DNA from: JBMDXB01 sp048594975
GTDB taxonomy: Bacteria > Acidobacteriota > Vicinamibacteria > Vicinamibacterales > 2-12-FULL-66-21
Assembly (NCBI GenBank): GCA_048594975.1
Contig: JBMDXQ010000124.1
Span: forward strand, 12,241 to 76,240
Reading direction: 5' to 3'
DNA length: 64,000 bases
The notes under the pieces are model-generated. The model was given only the letters and a program-made list of their open reading frames with translations. It had not been told where the DNA came from and did not search any database. Positions 8,521 to 17,731 of the stretch are shown in pieces. Position numbers and translations under genes: made by a program. Position 1 is the stretch's first letter, and each line of letters starts with the position of its first letter.

Positions 8521-9816
8521 GACCTCACGCATCGCCTCCCTCGCAGCCTTCAGTGTCACGGCGATGTCCCTGTCCGCGTGGGCCCCCGAGATGAACCACG
8601 CCTCGAACTGCGAGGCCGGAGGGTAGATTCCGCGGGCGAGCATCGCGCGGAAGAAGCGGCCGTAGCGGCCCGTGTCGGCGGTGCGCGCCGAGTCGTAATC
8701 GCGGACCGGCCGGTCGGTGAAGAAGGGCGTCAACAGCGATCCGAACGCGTTCACCTGCAGCGCTACGCCGGCATCGCGCGCGGCGGCCGCGAGGCCGTCA
8801 GCGAGACGCGCGCCCAGCCGGGCGAGGCGTGAGTACAGCCGCGGCGACAGCGCCTCCAGGCACCACGCGCCCGCCGCCATCGCCAGCGGGTTGCCCGACA
8901 ACGTTCCCGCCTGGTAGACCGGGCCGGCGGGTGCGACGAGTTCCATCAGGTCCCGCCGCCCGCCGTACGCGCCCACGGGAAGCCCGCCGCCGATGATCTT
9001 CCCCAGGCAGGTGAGATCGGGCCGGACACCGAAGCGCTGCTGCGCGCCGCCCGCGGCGGCGCGGAACCCGGAGATCACCTCGTCGAAGATGAGCAGGATG
9101 CCTTCGCGGCTGCAGAGCTCGCGCAGCCCCTGCAGGAAGCCGTCCTGCGGCGGCACCAGTCCCATGTTCCCCGCGATGGGCTCGACGATGAGCGCAGCGA
9201 TCGCGCCGCGGTGCTGCGCCGCCAACCGCTCCACGGAGTCCAGGTCGTTGTAGCGCGCGACCAGCGTGTCGGCCGAGGCCGCGGCCGGCACTCCCGGGCT
9301 CGTCGGCACGCCGAGCGTCATGGCGCCGGAGCCTGCCTGCACCAGGAACGGGTCCGCGTGCCCGTGGTAGCACCCCTCGAACTTGACGATCCTGTCCCGC
9401 TTGGTCGCCGCCCGGGACACGCGCACGGCGCTCATCGTCGCTTCGGTGCCGGAGCTGACGAAACGGATTCGCTCGATGGACGGCATCAGCGTCGCGACGC
9501 GATGCGCCAGACGCGTCTCGAGCTCGGTCGGCGCGCCGAAGCTGGTGCCGCGCTTCGCGGTCTTCTCGAGGACGCGGAGCAGCCCGCGCGGCGCGTGGCC
9601 GTGGATGAGCGGCCCCCACGACATCACGTAGTCGACGTAGCGGTGGCCGTCGGCGTCGGTAAGATACGCGCCGCGCGCGCCCTCGACGAATAGTGGCGTC
9701 GCGCCGACCGCCTTGAACGCGCGCACCGGGCTGTCGACGCCGCCCGGCAGAATGCGCTGCGCGGCGGCGAAGAGCTTCTCGGAGGTTGAATACCGGGAGC
9801 GTCCTCGGTTGGCCAT
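8506..9816 (-). CDS. hemL: Glutamate-1-semialdehyde 2,1-aminomutase
   Basis: PLP enzyme that isomerises glutamate-1-semialdehyde to 5-aminolevulinate, second step of the C5 pathway, matching hemA at 13.8 kb. 436 residues, usual length. Visible: ILPGGVDSPVRAF at the N-terminus, SWGPLIHGHAP, FVSSGTEATMSAVRV, FEGCYHGHADPFLVQAGSG, the IFDEVISGFR cofactor motif and CLGKIIGGGLPVGAYGG with the PLP lysine. Its final residues (NAE) are encoded by repeat R1, so the C-terminus may have been trimmed or extended by the repeat. Last gene of the minus-strand tetrapyrrole run, 97 bases after hemB. Confidence 0.96.
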   Translation of the reverse strand: MANRGRSRYSTSEKLFAAAQRILPGGVDSPVRAFKAVGATPLFVEGARGAYLTDADGHRYVDYVMSWGPLIHGHAPRGLLRVLEKTAKRGTSFGAPTELETRLAHRVATLMPSIERIRFVSSGTEATMSAVRVSRAATKRDRIVKFEGCYHGHADPFLVQAGSGAMTLGVPTSPGVPAAASADTLVARYNDLDSVERLAAQHRGAIAALIVEPIAGNMGLVPPQDGFLQGLRELCSREGILLIFDEVISGFRAAAGGAQQRFGVRPDLTCLGKIIGGGLPVGAYGGRRDLMELVAPAGPVYQAGTLSGNPLAMAAGAWCLEALSPRLYSRLARLGARLADGLAAAARDAGVALQVNAFGSLLTPFFTDRPVRDYDSARTADTGRYGRFFRAMLARGIYPPASQFEAWFISGAHADRDIAVTLKAAREAMREVVNAE

Positions 9817-9913
9817 CCCCGCACGATAGCAGAAACGCCGCCGGGTCCGCGGACTGCGCCGGCACCGGGTTCAGCGGCGCACCGGGGACGGCCCGCGCAG
9901 AGGCGGAACCCGG

Positions 9914-10918
9914 CTACGACGGGCGCAGCGCTCTCGCCGCTTCGCGCGCGTAGTAAGTGATGATGATGTCGGCACCGGCGCGGCGAATCGCGGTCAGCGT
10001 CTCCATCATCGCCCGCGGCTCGTCGATCCACCCGTTGCGCGCCGCCGCCTTCAGCATCGCGTACTCGCCGCTCACGTGATACGCGGCGGTTGGCAGGCCG
10101 AACTCCTGCTTCACCCGCGTGATGACGTCGAGGTAGGTCATGGCCGGCTTGACCATCACGATGTCGGCGCCTTCCTCGATGTCCAGCTCCACCTCGCGCA
10201 GCGCTTCCTCGACGTTCGCCGGGTCCATCTGGTGCGATCGCCGGTCGCCGAACGCCGGCGCCGACTCTGCTGCCTCTCGGAAGGGGCCGTAGAAGGCGGA
10301 GCAGTACTTGGCGGCGTAGGACATGATCGTCGTCTGCGTGTAGCCGGCCTCGTCCAGCGCGGCGCGCATCGCCCCGACGCGGCCGTCCATCATGTCCGAG
10401 GGAGCCACGATGTCCGCACCGGCGGCCGCCTGCGAGAGTGCCGCGCGGACGAGCAGCTGCACGGTCGCATCGTTCTCGATCTCATCGTCCACGATGAGGC
10501 CGCAGTGGCCGTGCGAGGTGTATTCACACAGGCACACGTCGGTGATGACGAGCAGCCCCGGCACCTCCCTCTTCAGCGCCCGGACCGCCGTCTGCACGGG
10601 CGCCTCGGGGTCGTAGGCGGCGCTGCCTGATGGGTCTTTCTGGTCGGGCAGCCCGAAGAGCAGCACCGCCGGCACGCCGTCGGCCTTCGCGGCCGATGCC
10701 TCACGGACGATCTCGTCGACCGACATCTGGTAGACGCCGGGCATCGAGCCGATCTCACGCCGCAGCCCCACGCCGGAGCGCACGAAGAGCGGGTAGACGA
10801 ACATGTCGGGGGAGAGCCGCGTCTCGCGGACGAGCGCGCGCATCGCCGCCGTGCGGCGCAGCCGCCGGGGACGGCGGGGGAGATCGATTCGGGTTCGTTC
10901 CTTGACTTGCGTCGGCAT
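9914..10918 (-). CDS. hemB: Porphobilinogen synthase (delta-aminolevulinate dehydratase)
   Basis: Condenses two 5-aminolevulinate molecules to porphobilinogen. 334 residues. Cys129, Cys131 and Cys139 in DVCLCEYTSHGHCG form the zinc site, so this is the zinc-dependent class rather than the Mg-only class. The Schiff-base lysines are in SYAAKYCSAFYGPFR (Lys204) and DIVMVKPAMTYLD (Lys257). The basic N-terminal arm (RIDLPRRPRRLRR) is typical of the family. It lies 138 bases downstream of cobA-hemD on the same strand. Confidence 0.97.
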   Translation of the reverse strand: MPTQVKERTRIDLPRRPRRLRRTAAMRALVRETRLSPDMFVYPLFVRSGVGLRREIGSMPGVYQMSVDEIVREASAAKADGVPAVLLFGLPDQKDPSGSAAYDPEAPVQTAVRALKREVPGLLVITDVCLCEYTSHGHCGLIVDDEIENDATVQLLVRAALSQAAAGADIVAPSDMMDGRVGAMRAALDEAGYTQTTIMSYAAKYCSAFYGPFREAAESAPAFGDRRSHQMDPANVEEALREVELDIEEGADIVMVKPAMTYLDVITRVKQEFGLPTAAYHVSGEYAMLKAAARNGWIDEPRAMMETLTAIRRAGADIIITYYAREAARALRPS

Positions 10919-11056
10919 GGCTGTGCCTCTCGTGCTCGCGGGTCATCGGCCCGGTCGCTTTTCTTGTACTGACGGCGCGCGCCTCGTCTGCCGCCGCCCC
11001 ATCTCCAGTCGGGTCTGCTGTCCTTACTGCGCGTGGGGCCGCATCCCCACCCGCCC

Positions 11057-12643
11057 CTAACGCTCGCTTCGCTCGCGGGCGCCCTTCGAGCTTGCCGCTT
11101 CGCTGCGCGCGGCGGTCTGTGGTTCCTGCCGACCGAAGTACTCGACGAGAGCGTCGACCAGATCAGGAATCGTATAGCGCTCGGGCATGACCGTCGTCTT
11201 GATATCGAGCTGCTGCGCCGCCTCGGCCGTCACTGGACCGATCGAGGCGACGACGGTCGTGCGCAGCAGGTCGGCGGCCTGCTCCGGTCCGAAGATCGTC
11301 GCGAAGTTGCGCACCGTGGACGCGCTCGTGAAGGTCACGGCGTCGATCTGCCGCTCGAGCAGCATCCGGTATACGTCGTAGTCGCCGTCGCGCTCAGGAG
11401 CCGCTATCAGCGTTCTGTAGGCGGTGACCTCGACGACTTCCGCGCCGGCGCTCCGCAGCTCGTCGGCGAGCAGTTCTCGCGCGATGTCGGACCGGGGCAG
11501 CAGGAAGCGCTTCTCGCCGAGCGGCGCGAACGCCTGCAGCGCGTCGATCACCGCTTCGGCGCGGTATTCCGGCGGCGTGAGATCGACGCGGATGCCGTAG
11601 CGCTGCAGCCGCGAGGCGGTCGATGGCCCCACCGTGCACAGCCGCACGCCTTTCAGCTCGCGCACGTCGCTCGCCGCGAGCAGCCGGCCCATGAAGTGGT
11701 CGACGGCATTGGCGCTCGTGAAGACGATCCAGTCGAACGAGCCCGCCTCGGCACATGCGCGATCGAGCGGCCCGGTGTCCTCCGGCGGCGCGATGCGCGT
11801 GGTCGGCGACGGGATGGCTTCGGCGCCGCGCTCCTCGAGCATGTCGATGAGCTCGCCCGCCTGTTCGCGCGACCGGGTGACGACGATGCGGCGCCCGAAG
11901 AGCGGTCGGTCATCGAACCAGCGCAGGTGCTCGCGGAGGCCGACGACCGGACCGACGATGAGCAGCGCCGGCTCGTGGTCGTATGCCTCCGATCCGAGCG
12001 TGCCGAGCGTGCCGCTGACGGTCCGCTGCGACGGCAGGGTGGCGTCGTAGATCAGCGCCGCGTGCTCGTCGGGCGATCGGCCGTGCGAGAGCAGCGCCTG
12101 GATCATGCCGGCGATCTGCGCGGCGCCGGCGTAGCACACGAGCGTGCCGGACAGGCCCGCCACGCAGCCCCAGTCGACATGCGGCAGGGCATCGTGCTCC
12201 CCCTCGTGACCGCGGACGAAGGTGAGCACGTCGCCGGCCTCCGGGTAGGTGAGGGGCACGCCCGCGTAGGCCGCGCCGCCAATCGCCACCGGTATGCCGG
12301 GCACGACCTCGAACGGGATGTGCTGCTCGTGCAGGAACAGCGCTTCCTTGCCGGCACTGTCGAACACGAACGGGTCGCCCCACTTCAACCGCACCACCGT
12401 CTTGCCCTCGCGCGCCTTCTCCGCCAGCAGGTAGGAGATGGCCTCCTGCTCGAGCGGTTTCGGCGCCGCCGATCCGACGTCGATGCGCTCCGCCTCGGGA
12501 CGCGAGAGCCGGAGTAGCCGCGCGTGCACGCGGTGGTCGTAGACGATCACGTCGGCCGCCTCGAGGCAGCGCCGTCCCCGCACACTGACGAGCGACGGGT
12601 CGCCAGGACCGGCGCCGACGATGTAGACGCACGGGCTATTCAT
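11057..12643 (-). CDS. Fused uroporphyrinogen-III C-methyltransferase / uroporphyrinogen-III synthase
   Basis: 528 residues, two enzymes in one chain. The N-terminal half (about 1-245) is a SAM-dependent uroporphyrinogen-III methylase (CobA/SUMT): VYIVGAGPGDPSLVSVRG, VIVYDHRV, RLKWGDPFVF and VPGIPVAIGGAAYAGVPLT. The C-terminal half (about 260-505) is HemD: GRRIVVTRSREQAGELIDMLEE, WIVFTSANAVDHFM, and TFTSASTVRNF. It both closes the hydroxymethylbilane ring and diverts product toward sirohaem or cobalamin precursors. ATG 12643 starts the methylase exactly; nine upstream in-frame residues come from repeat R4. The Arg/Ser-rich tail after about 505 is encoded by a GCGAGCGAAGCGAGCG-type repeat. Confidence 0.93.
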   Translation of the reverse strand: MNSPCVYIVGAGPGDPSLVSVRGRRCLEAADVIVYDHRVHARLLRLSRPEAERIDVGSAAPKPLEQEAISYLLAEKAREGKTVVRLKWGDPFVFDSAGKEALFLHEQHIPFEVVPGIPVAIGGAAYAGVPLTYPEAGDVLTFVRGHEGEHDALPHVDWGCVAGLSGTLVCYAGAAQIAGMIQALLSHGRSPDEHAALIYDATLPSQRTVSGTLGTLGSEAYDHEPALLIVGPVVGLREHLRWFDDRPLFGRRIVVTRSREQAGELIDMLEERGAEAIPSPTTRIAPPEDTGPLDRACAEAGSFDWIVFTSANAVDHFMGRLLAASDVRELKGVRLCTVGPSTASRLQRYGIRVDLTPPEYRAEAVIDALQAFAPLGEKRFLLPRSDIARELLADELRSAGAEVVEVTAYRTLIAAPERDGDYDVYRMLLERQIDAVTFTSASTVRNFATIFGPEQAADLLRTTVVASIGPVTAEAAQQLDIKTTVMPERYTIPDLVDALVEYFGRQEPQTAARSEAASSKGARERSER

Positions 12644-12647
12644 GAGT

Positions 12648-12823
12648 CGTGCAATTGTGGATTGGGGCATTGCTGATTGTCGATCACGAGTTGCCGATCG
12701 ACGATTGGCGATTCACGGAGAGGCGGCTGCCGGTCCACCGGCATCGCGAGCAGCCGCCGCTCCCCGCGCGCAATCCAATCGACAATCGCCAATCGAATCC
12801 ACAATCCACAATTCGCAATCAGT
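12648..12823. repeat. Heptad-periodic inverted-repeat element R4 (GATTGGC/ATTGTGG units)
   Basis: Left arm 12648-12720 reads as degenerate 7-mers (ATTGTGG, ATTGGGG, GATTGTC, GATCGAC, GATTGGC, GATTCAC). Right arm about 12770-12823 contains CAATCGC, CAATCGA and two ATCCACA units, the opposite orientation. About 50 bases of GC-rich spacer lie between. It fills the gap between hemC and cobA-hemD, which run in the same direction. Confidence 0.8.
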
Positions 12824-13781
12824 ATGAACCCTCCACCGGCCCGTGCGCCTGGCGGATTTCGTCCAGGATGGCGGCGGCGCCGGCGCCTGCCAGCTCGTCT
12901 GCCAGCCGCCGGCCGAGCGCCTCGGGGTCGCGCGCCGACCCCGAGATCTCGCGCCGGACGGCCCTCGCACCGTCGAGCGACGTGACGATGCCGAGCATGT
13001 GCAGCCTCGTGCCGGCGGGCGACGCAATCGCGCCGAGCGGCAGCTGGCACCCGCCGCCAAGGGCGGTCACGGCTGCGCGCTCTGCCCACAGCGCCGCCGC
13101 GGCCGCCTCGTCGCCGATCGGCTCCACTGCCGCGCGCGCCCGTGCATCGTCCGATCGGATCTCCACCGCGACGATACCCTGGCCGGGGGCGGGGATGCAG
13201 CGCTCGACCGGAATCGCGGCCGAGATGCGACGCTCGATGCCGAGGCGCCGCATGCCCGCGCAGGCCAGGACGATCGCGTCGAACGTACCGGAATCCAGCT
13301 TCCGCAACCGGGTGTCCACGTTGCCGCGGACGGGCGAGAAGCGGGCGCGCGGTATCAGGGCGGCGAGCTGGGCGGATCGGCGGACGCTGCTCGTGCCGAC
13401 GGCGGGCGCGTCACCGAGGTGCGAGAGCACGCGGTCGATGCCCTCCGCCGAGACGTGGCCGGGAAGGACGAGCGCGTCACGCGGGTCCTCGCGCGGAAGG
13501 ACCGCGGCAATCGCGAGGCCGTCGGGCAATACCACCGACATGTCCTTCGCGCTGTGCACCGCGACGTCGATCGTGCCCCCGAGCAGCGCGTCCTCGATCT
13601 CCTTGACGAACAACCGCTTGCCGCCGACCTCCGAGAGCGGGGCTTCCTGCAGCCGATCGCCCGAGGTCCTGATACGCACGATCTCGACGCGATGGCCGCC
13701 GCGTTCGAGCAGCGCCGCCACGGTGTTGGCTTGCCACAGGGCGAGCGGGCTGCCACGGGTGCCGATGCGCAGCGAGGTCAC
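12819..13781 (-). CDS. hemC: Hydroxymethylbilane synthase (porphobilinogen deaminase)
   Basis: Polymerises four porphobilinogens to hydroxymethylbilane. 320 residues from GTG 13781, overlapping the hemA stop by four bases. Visible: RIGTRGSPLALWQANTVA, IDVAVHSAKDMSV (substrate-binding and catalytic Asp), GTSSVRRSAQL, RGNVDTRLRKLD and the dipyrromethane-cofactor cysteine loop ALGGGCQLPLGA. All catalytic motifs are intact. Its last codons run into the edge of repeat R4. Confidence 0.97.
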   Translation of the reverse strand: MTSLRIGTRGSPLALWQANTVAALLERGGHRVEIVRIRTSGDRLQEAPLSEVGGKRLFVKEIEDALLGGTIDVAVHSAKDMSVVLPDGLAIAAVLPREDPRDALVLPGHVSAEGIDRVLSHLGDAPAVGTSSVRRSAQLAALIPRARFSPVRGNVDTRLRKLDSGTFDAIVLACAGMRRLGIERRISAAIPVERCIPAPGQGIVAVEIRSDDARARAAVEPIGDEAAAAALWAERAAVTALGGGCQLPLGAIASPAGTRLHMLGIVTSLDGARAVRREISGSARDPEALGRRLADELAGAGAAAILDEIRQAHGPVEGSY

Positions 13782-15082
13782 GACGGCACCTTGGTCCGGC
13801 CAGGACGTTCCGGCGCCGGCGTATCGGCCAGGCTGAACAGCCGGTTCAGCGCGTCCGCGTAGGCGACGACCATCGCCTCGTCGCTCACCGACTTGAGCTG
13901 CTCGGTGGGCGTCAGCAGCAACTTCTCGACGATCAGGTGGGTGATCTCGTCGAGGCGGGCGCGCGCCTCCGGCGGCAGCCCGGACAACTTCGACTCGAGC
14001 CGCGCCAGCTCCGACTGGCGGATGGATTCGAAGCGCTGGCGCAGCGCAACGACGGTGGGGATGATCTCGCGCGACTGCATCCACGCGGCGAACCGGCCGA
14101 CCTCCTCGCCAACGATGGCCTCCGCGCGTTCGAGCTCGCCGCCGCGGCGTGCCAGGTTCTCCTTCACGATGGCGCGCAGGTCGTCGAGGTTGTAGAGGAA
14201 CACCTGGTCGAGCGCACCGGCGCTCGCTTCGACGTCGCGCGGCAGCGCGATGTCGATGATGAAGAGCGGGCGCTGCCGCCGCGGGCGCATCGCGTCCTCG
14301 ATACGCTCGCGCGTCAGCACCGGCTCGGTGGCGCCGGTGGCGGTGATGACGATGTCGGCGGCGTCGAGCGCCGCGTCGAGATTGCTCCATGGCACCGCGT
14401 GCCCGTCGAGGTGCCGCGCGAGGTGCTCGGCGGTGGCCAGCGAACGGCTGGCGATGGTGATCCGGGCGACCCTCTGCGCGCGCAGGTGGACGCCGGTGAG
14501 CTTCGCCATCTCGCCGGCGCCGAGGACGAGCACCTGCAGCCCCTCCAGGTCGCCGAAGATCTTCTTCGCCAGCGCGATCGCCGAGTAGCTGACCGACACC
14601 GCGCCCTCGCCGAGCCCGGTCTCCGAGCGGACCCGCTTGCCCACCGCGAACGCCGAGTGGAAGAGCCGGTTGGTCAGCGCCCCGGTGGTGCGCAAACCGC
14701 TGGCCGCCGCGAACGCCGCCTTCACCTGCCCCAGGATCTGCGGCTCGCCCACCACCAGCGAATCGAGGCCCGCCGCCACGCGAAACAGGTGCAGCGCGGC
14801 GTCCTGGCCGCGCCGCACGTAGAGGTGCTCGGCCATGCGCGCCGCCGGAACCTCGTGGTACTCGCTGAAGAAACGCGTGAGCGCCTCGGCGGCCGCGTCG
14901 GTGTCGCCGACCGCGTAGATCTCCGCGCGGTTGCAGGTGGACAGCACGACCAGCTCGCGCGCCATGCCGCGCGCGGCCAGCGCCGCGAGCGCCGCCTCCA
15001 CGCCACCGCGCGCGAAGTCGACGCATTCCCGCAGCTCCACGGGCGCGGTGCGATGGCTCAAGCCGACGGCGAACAGGCGCAT
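13778..15082 (-). CDS. hemA: Glutamyl-tRNA reductase
   Basis: First committed step of the C5 route to 5-aminolevulinate; reduces glutamyl-tRNA to glutamate-1-semialdehyde. 434 residues. Motifs: FAVGLSHRTAPVELRE, VVLSTCNRAEIYAV with the catalytic Cys, VVGEPQILGQVKAAF, and the NADPH fold VLVLGAGEMAKLTG. The C-terminal dimerisation helices (about 320-415) are present. It overlaps the preceding CcsA-like gene by one base (TGATG) and the hemC start by four, so translation is probably coupled. Confidence 0.97.
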   Translation of the reverse strand: MRLFAVGLSHRTAPVELRECVDFARGGVEAALAALAARGMARELVVLSTCNRAEIYAVGDTDAAAEALTRFFSEYHEVPAARMAEHLYVRRGQDAALHLFRVAAGLDSLVVGEPQILGQVKAAFAAASGLRTTGALTNRLFHSAFAVGKRVRSETGLGEGAVSVSYSAIALAKKIFGDLEGLQVLVLGAGEMAKLTGVHLRAQRVARITIASRSLATAEHLARHLDGHAVPWSNLDAALDAADIVITATGATEPVLTRERIEDAMRPRRQRPLFIIDIALPRDVEASAGALDQVFLYNLDDLRAIVKENLARRGGELERAEAIVGEEVGRFAAWMQSREIIPTVVALRQRFESIRQSELARLESKLSGLPPEARARLDEITHLIVEKLLLTPTEQLKSVSDEAMVVAYADALNRLFSLADTPAPERPGRTKVPS

Positions 15083-15900
15083 CAGAAGTTGTGGCTCTTC
15101 GTCAGGAAATACCCGACCGGCACGAAGTTCATCAGCACGATGATGAAGCCGATGGTGGAGAGCCAGGCGGCGCGCCGACCGCTCCACCCGATCGCGCGTC
15201 GCGCCAGGAACGCGAACGAGTACACCAGCCAGCAGAGCAGCGCGAACAGGATCTTCGGATCGCCGAGCGACATCGCCTGCGCCCGCGGGTCGGGCGAGCT
15301 CTGCACCTGCGTCGCCCAGGCGATGCCGACGGTGAGGCCGGCGGTCAGGAAGATCCAGCCGATCATCACGGCGCGGGCGTTCATCGCGTCGAGCGCCTGC
15401 AGCGAGGGCAGGCGGGCGTAGAAGACGCCCAGGTGTTTCGCCTTGATCTCGGTGAAGAGCAGCACGTAGGTGACGCCGATGACGCACGCCAGCGCGAAGC
15501 TCGCGTAGGCGAACAGCATCGAGGCGACGTGCAGCGTGAAGAGCGAGCTGCGCAGCAGCGGCGGCCGGGGATTGACCGCCGGATCGAGCGCCGGGATGAG
15601 GTAGAGCGTGACCGCGATCAACAGCACGAAGACGCCCATCGCACGTTGCTCCGTGGAGAGCTCCACGTACAGGTACGACAGGCCGAGCAGCCACACGAAC
15701 GCCGACACCGCGGCGGTCGTGCCGACGAGCGGCGCGTGCCCCGCCTGGACGGTCTGCATGCCGATGACGAAGGTGTGCGCCAGCACGCCGCCACCGAGCA
15801 GCCCGGTGGCGAGGCGGCCGACGCGCTCGTCGCGCCACGCGAAATGGGCCGCGTAGGCCGCGGCCGCCGCGGCGTAGAGGAGGAGCGGCAGCAGGCGCAT
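15082..15900 (-). CDS. CcsA/HemX-like cytochrome c assembly membrane protein
   Basis: 272 residues with about eight transmembrane helices. It matches the cytochrome c assembly protein family (CcsA/CcmC/HemX): a conserved His-containing loop around SLFTLHVASMLFAYASFALAC and a tail segment SLGDPKILFALLCWLVYSFAF (the WxWD-type motif is not evident). HemX of Bacillus, encoded beside hemA, modulates HemA levels, and the adjacency here argues for that role; a role in haem export for cytochrome c maturation is the alternative. It starts 4 bases after the VWFA gene and overlaps hemA. Confidence 0.8.
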   Translation of the reverse strand: MRLLPLLLYAAAAAAYAAHFAWRDERVGRLATGLLGGGVLAHTFVIGMQTVQAGHAPLVGTTAAVSAFVWLLGLSYLYVELSTEQRAMGVFVLLIAVTLYLIPALDPAVNPRPPLLRSSLFTLHVASMLFAYASFALACVIGVTYVLLFTEIKAKHLGVFYARLPSLQALDAMNARAVMIGWIFLTAGLTVGIAWATQVQSSPDPRAQAMSLGDPKILFALLCWLVYSFAFLARRAIGWSGRRAAWLSTIGFIIVLMNFVPVGYFLTKSHNF

Positions 15901-15904
15901 GCGC

Positions 15905-16825
15905 TTACTGGCCGGTCGGCCCGAAGTAGCCGCGGCGGGTGCGCGCGGTCAGGTTGGGACGGGTGAGCCGGATATCTATGCGACGCCACGCCCCGTTGCG
16001 CATCCGGTTCTTCGAGGTGTACGCGATCGAGTACTGGCTGGCGAGCTCGTCCGAGATGTGCTGGTAGATCTTCGGCAGCTCCACGATCGAGTTGATGAAG
16101 AAGGCGCGCCCGCCGGTCTCCTGCGAGAGCTGCCGCAGCACGAACTCCGCTTCCTTGAAGCGCGGCCGGCCCATCTCCGGCTGCCGCAGGCCGATCGCGT
16201 AGATCACGGTCTCCGACCGCTTGGCCAGGTCGAGCACCTCCTCGTACGGCATCATGCTCGACGTGTCGTCACCGTCGGAGAGCACCACCAGCGCCTGCCG
16301 GCGGATCTCCTCGGCCGATTTCGCGCGCTCTTTCTTCAGCTGCTTGAGCGCCACGTAGACCGCGTTGTAGAGCGAGGTCGACCCGTTGACCGACGTCCCG
16401 CGGATCGCCTTCTCGAGCGCGGCGATGTCGCTGGTCATCGGCTGCACGACGTCGACCTGGCTGTTGAACGCGACCACCTCCATCGCGTCGACCGGGCGCA
16501 GGCGCTTCGCGAACCCGACCGCCGCCTCCTGCGCCGTCGGCAGTTTCTCCTCCATGCTGTTGCTGGTGTCGAGCAGCACGGCGAGCGCGATCGGCTGCTG
16601 CTCGCGGGAGAAGAACGAGAGGTCCTGCTTGACGCCGTCCTCGAAGACCTCGAACTCGGCCAGCTCGAGGTCGGTCACGTAGCGCGTGCTCTCGATCACC
16701 GTCACGCTCAGCGAAACCAGGTCGATGCCGCTGCGGATGCGCTGCGCGGAGACCGCCGCGCCGGCGGCCGCGAGCGCCGCCGCCAGCGTGGCCAGCGCAG
16801 CCGCCCGCCCGGGTCGCGTCCTCAT
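15905..16825 (-). CDS. Secreted VWFA-domain protein (VWFA-related Acidobacterial type)
   Basis: 306 residues. Signal peptide (ATLAAALAAAGAAVSAQ), then a short beta region (VSLSVTVIESTRYVTDLEL, FEVFEDGVKQDLSFF) and a von Willebrand A domain with an intact MIDAS: DTSNSM near residue 86, STSLYNAVYVAL and VVLSDGDDTSSM. The end has the family's SIAYTSKNRMRNGAWRRIDI region. This is the architecture named VWFA-related Acidobacterial domain. Ligand unknown. It overlaps the upstream paralogue by four bases (ATGA). Confidence 0.88.
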   Translation of the reverse strand: MRTRPGRAAALATLAAALAAAGAAVSAQRIRSGIDLVSLSVTVIESTRYVTDLELAEFEVFEDGVKQDLSFFSREQQPIALAVLLDTSNSMEEKLPTAQEAAVGFAKRLRPVDAMEVVAFNSQVDVVQPMTSDIAALEKAIRGTSVNGSTSLYNAVYVALKQLKKERAKSAEEIRRQALVVLSDGDDTSSMMPYEEVLDLAKRSETVIYAIGLRQPEMGRPRFKEAEFVLRQLSQETGGRAFFINSIVELPKIYQHISDELASQYSIAYTSKNRMRNGAWRRIDIRLTRPNLTARTRRGYFGPTGQ

Positions 16826-17724
16826 CGTGGTTTCGGCGGCACGCGCGTGTGCGCCCGCACCGTCGCGCCCTCGCGCGTGACCGACACGTCGACGCGCTCG
16901 GGCGGGATGAGCGCGTCGGGCACGCCGTAGGTGATGAGGTACTGGTTGGCGATCTCGTCGGCGAGGCGGCGGAGCCGCTCCGGCAGCCCGTTGGCGGCCA
17001 GCACCTGGTCGCGCCGTCCGCCCGTCCAGGCCGTGCCGTCAGCCACGACGATGTTGCGGTTGCGAATCTCGTCGGCCATCGAGTCGCTGGGCGAGCCGAG
17101 CGCGAGCACGTGCAGGGTCGCGCGGCTCGCCAGCAGGCGGTTGAGCACGCTCGTCGCGTCCAGGTTGCTGAACTCGACGCCTTCCGAAATCACGGCAACG
17201 ATGACCGGGCGGGCTGCTGCCTCGCGCTTCTGCAGGCCGCGGGCGACGTCGGACAAACCCTCCAGAAAATAGGCGCCGGAGCCGGGGCGCGCGAAGATGC
17301 GCGAGATCCCCTTCTTGATGGCATCGACGTTGCTGGAGAGTTCCGTGACCGACGTGGGACGCTCGCCGATCGTCACCAGGCCGATGTCACCTTTGCCCCG
17401 CAGCGTGTCGACGAACGCATTGAGCCCGAGGCGCAACTCGGAGATCGCCGCGTCCATCGCGGCGCTGTCGTCGACGAGCAGCATGATGTGCAGGGGCGCA
17501 GTGGCGCGCTCGGCTTTCAGCACCTCGCGCAGCGTGCCGTCCTCGCGGACGACGAAATCGTCCGGCTTGAGGCCGGTGAGGGGCGCGTCCTTGCGATCCA
17601 GGACGCTGACGTGGAGATCGCGCGTGCGCGCGGGCGCGGTGGTTTGTTGCGCCGGAGCGGCCGTCACAACCGCCGCGAGAACGGCCGAGGCCGCCAGGGG
17701 GAGCACCAGGGCTGGTCGGAACAT
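16822..17724 (-). CDS. Secreted VWFA-domain protein, paralogue with degenerate MIDAS
   Basis: 300 residues, same architecture as the gene at 15905-16825: signal peptide (VLAAVVTAAPAQQ), N-terminal beta region (LHVSVLDRKDAPLTGLKPDD), VWFA domain and the same C-terminal segment (QYLITYGVPDALIPPERVDV). The MIDAS reads DDSAAM instead of DxSxS, so metal binding may be weakened. ATG 17724 follows an in-frame GTG at 17727 by one codon. It is the first gene of the minus-strand tetrapyrrole run, with a strong promoter directly upstream. Confidence 0.86.
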   Translation of the reverse strand: MFRPALVLPLAASAVLAAVVTAAPAQQTTAPARTRDLHVSVLDRKDAPLTGLKPDDFVVREDGTLREVLKAERATAPLHIMLLVDDSAAMDAAISELRLGLNAFVDTLRGKGDIGLVTIGERPTSVTELSSNVDAIKKGISRIFARPGSGAYFLEGLSDVARGLQKREAAARPVIVAVISEGVEFSNLDATSVLNRLLASRATLHVLALGSPSDSMADEIRNRNIVVADGTAWTGGRRDQVLAANGLPERLRRLADEIANQYLITYGVPDALIPPERVDVSVTREGATVRAHTRVPPKPR

Positions 17725-17731
17725 CACGTCG

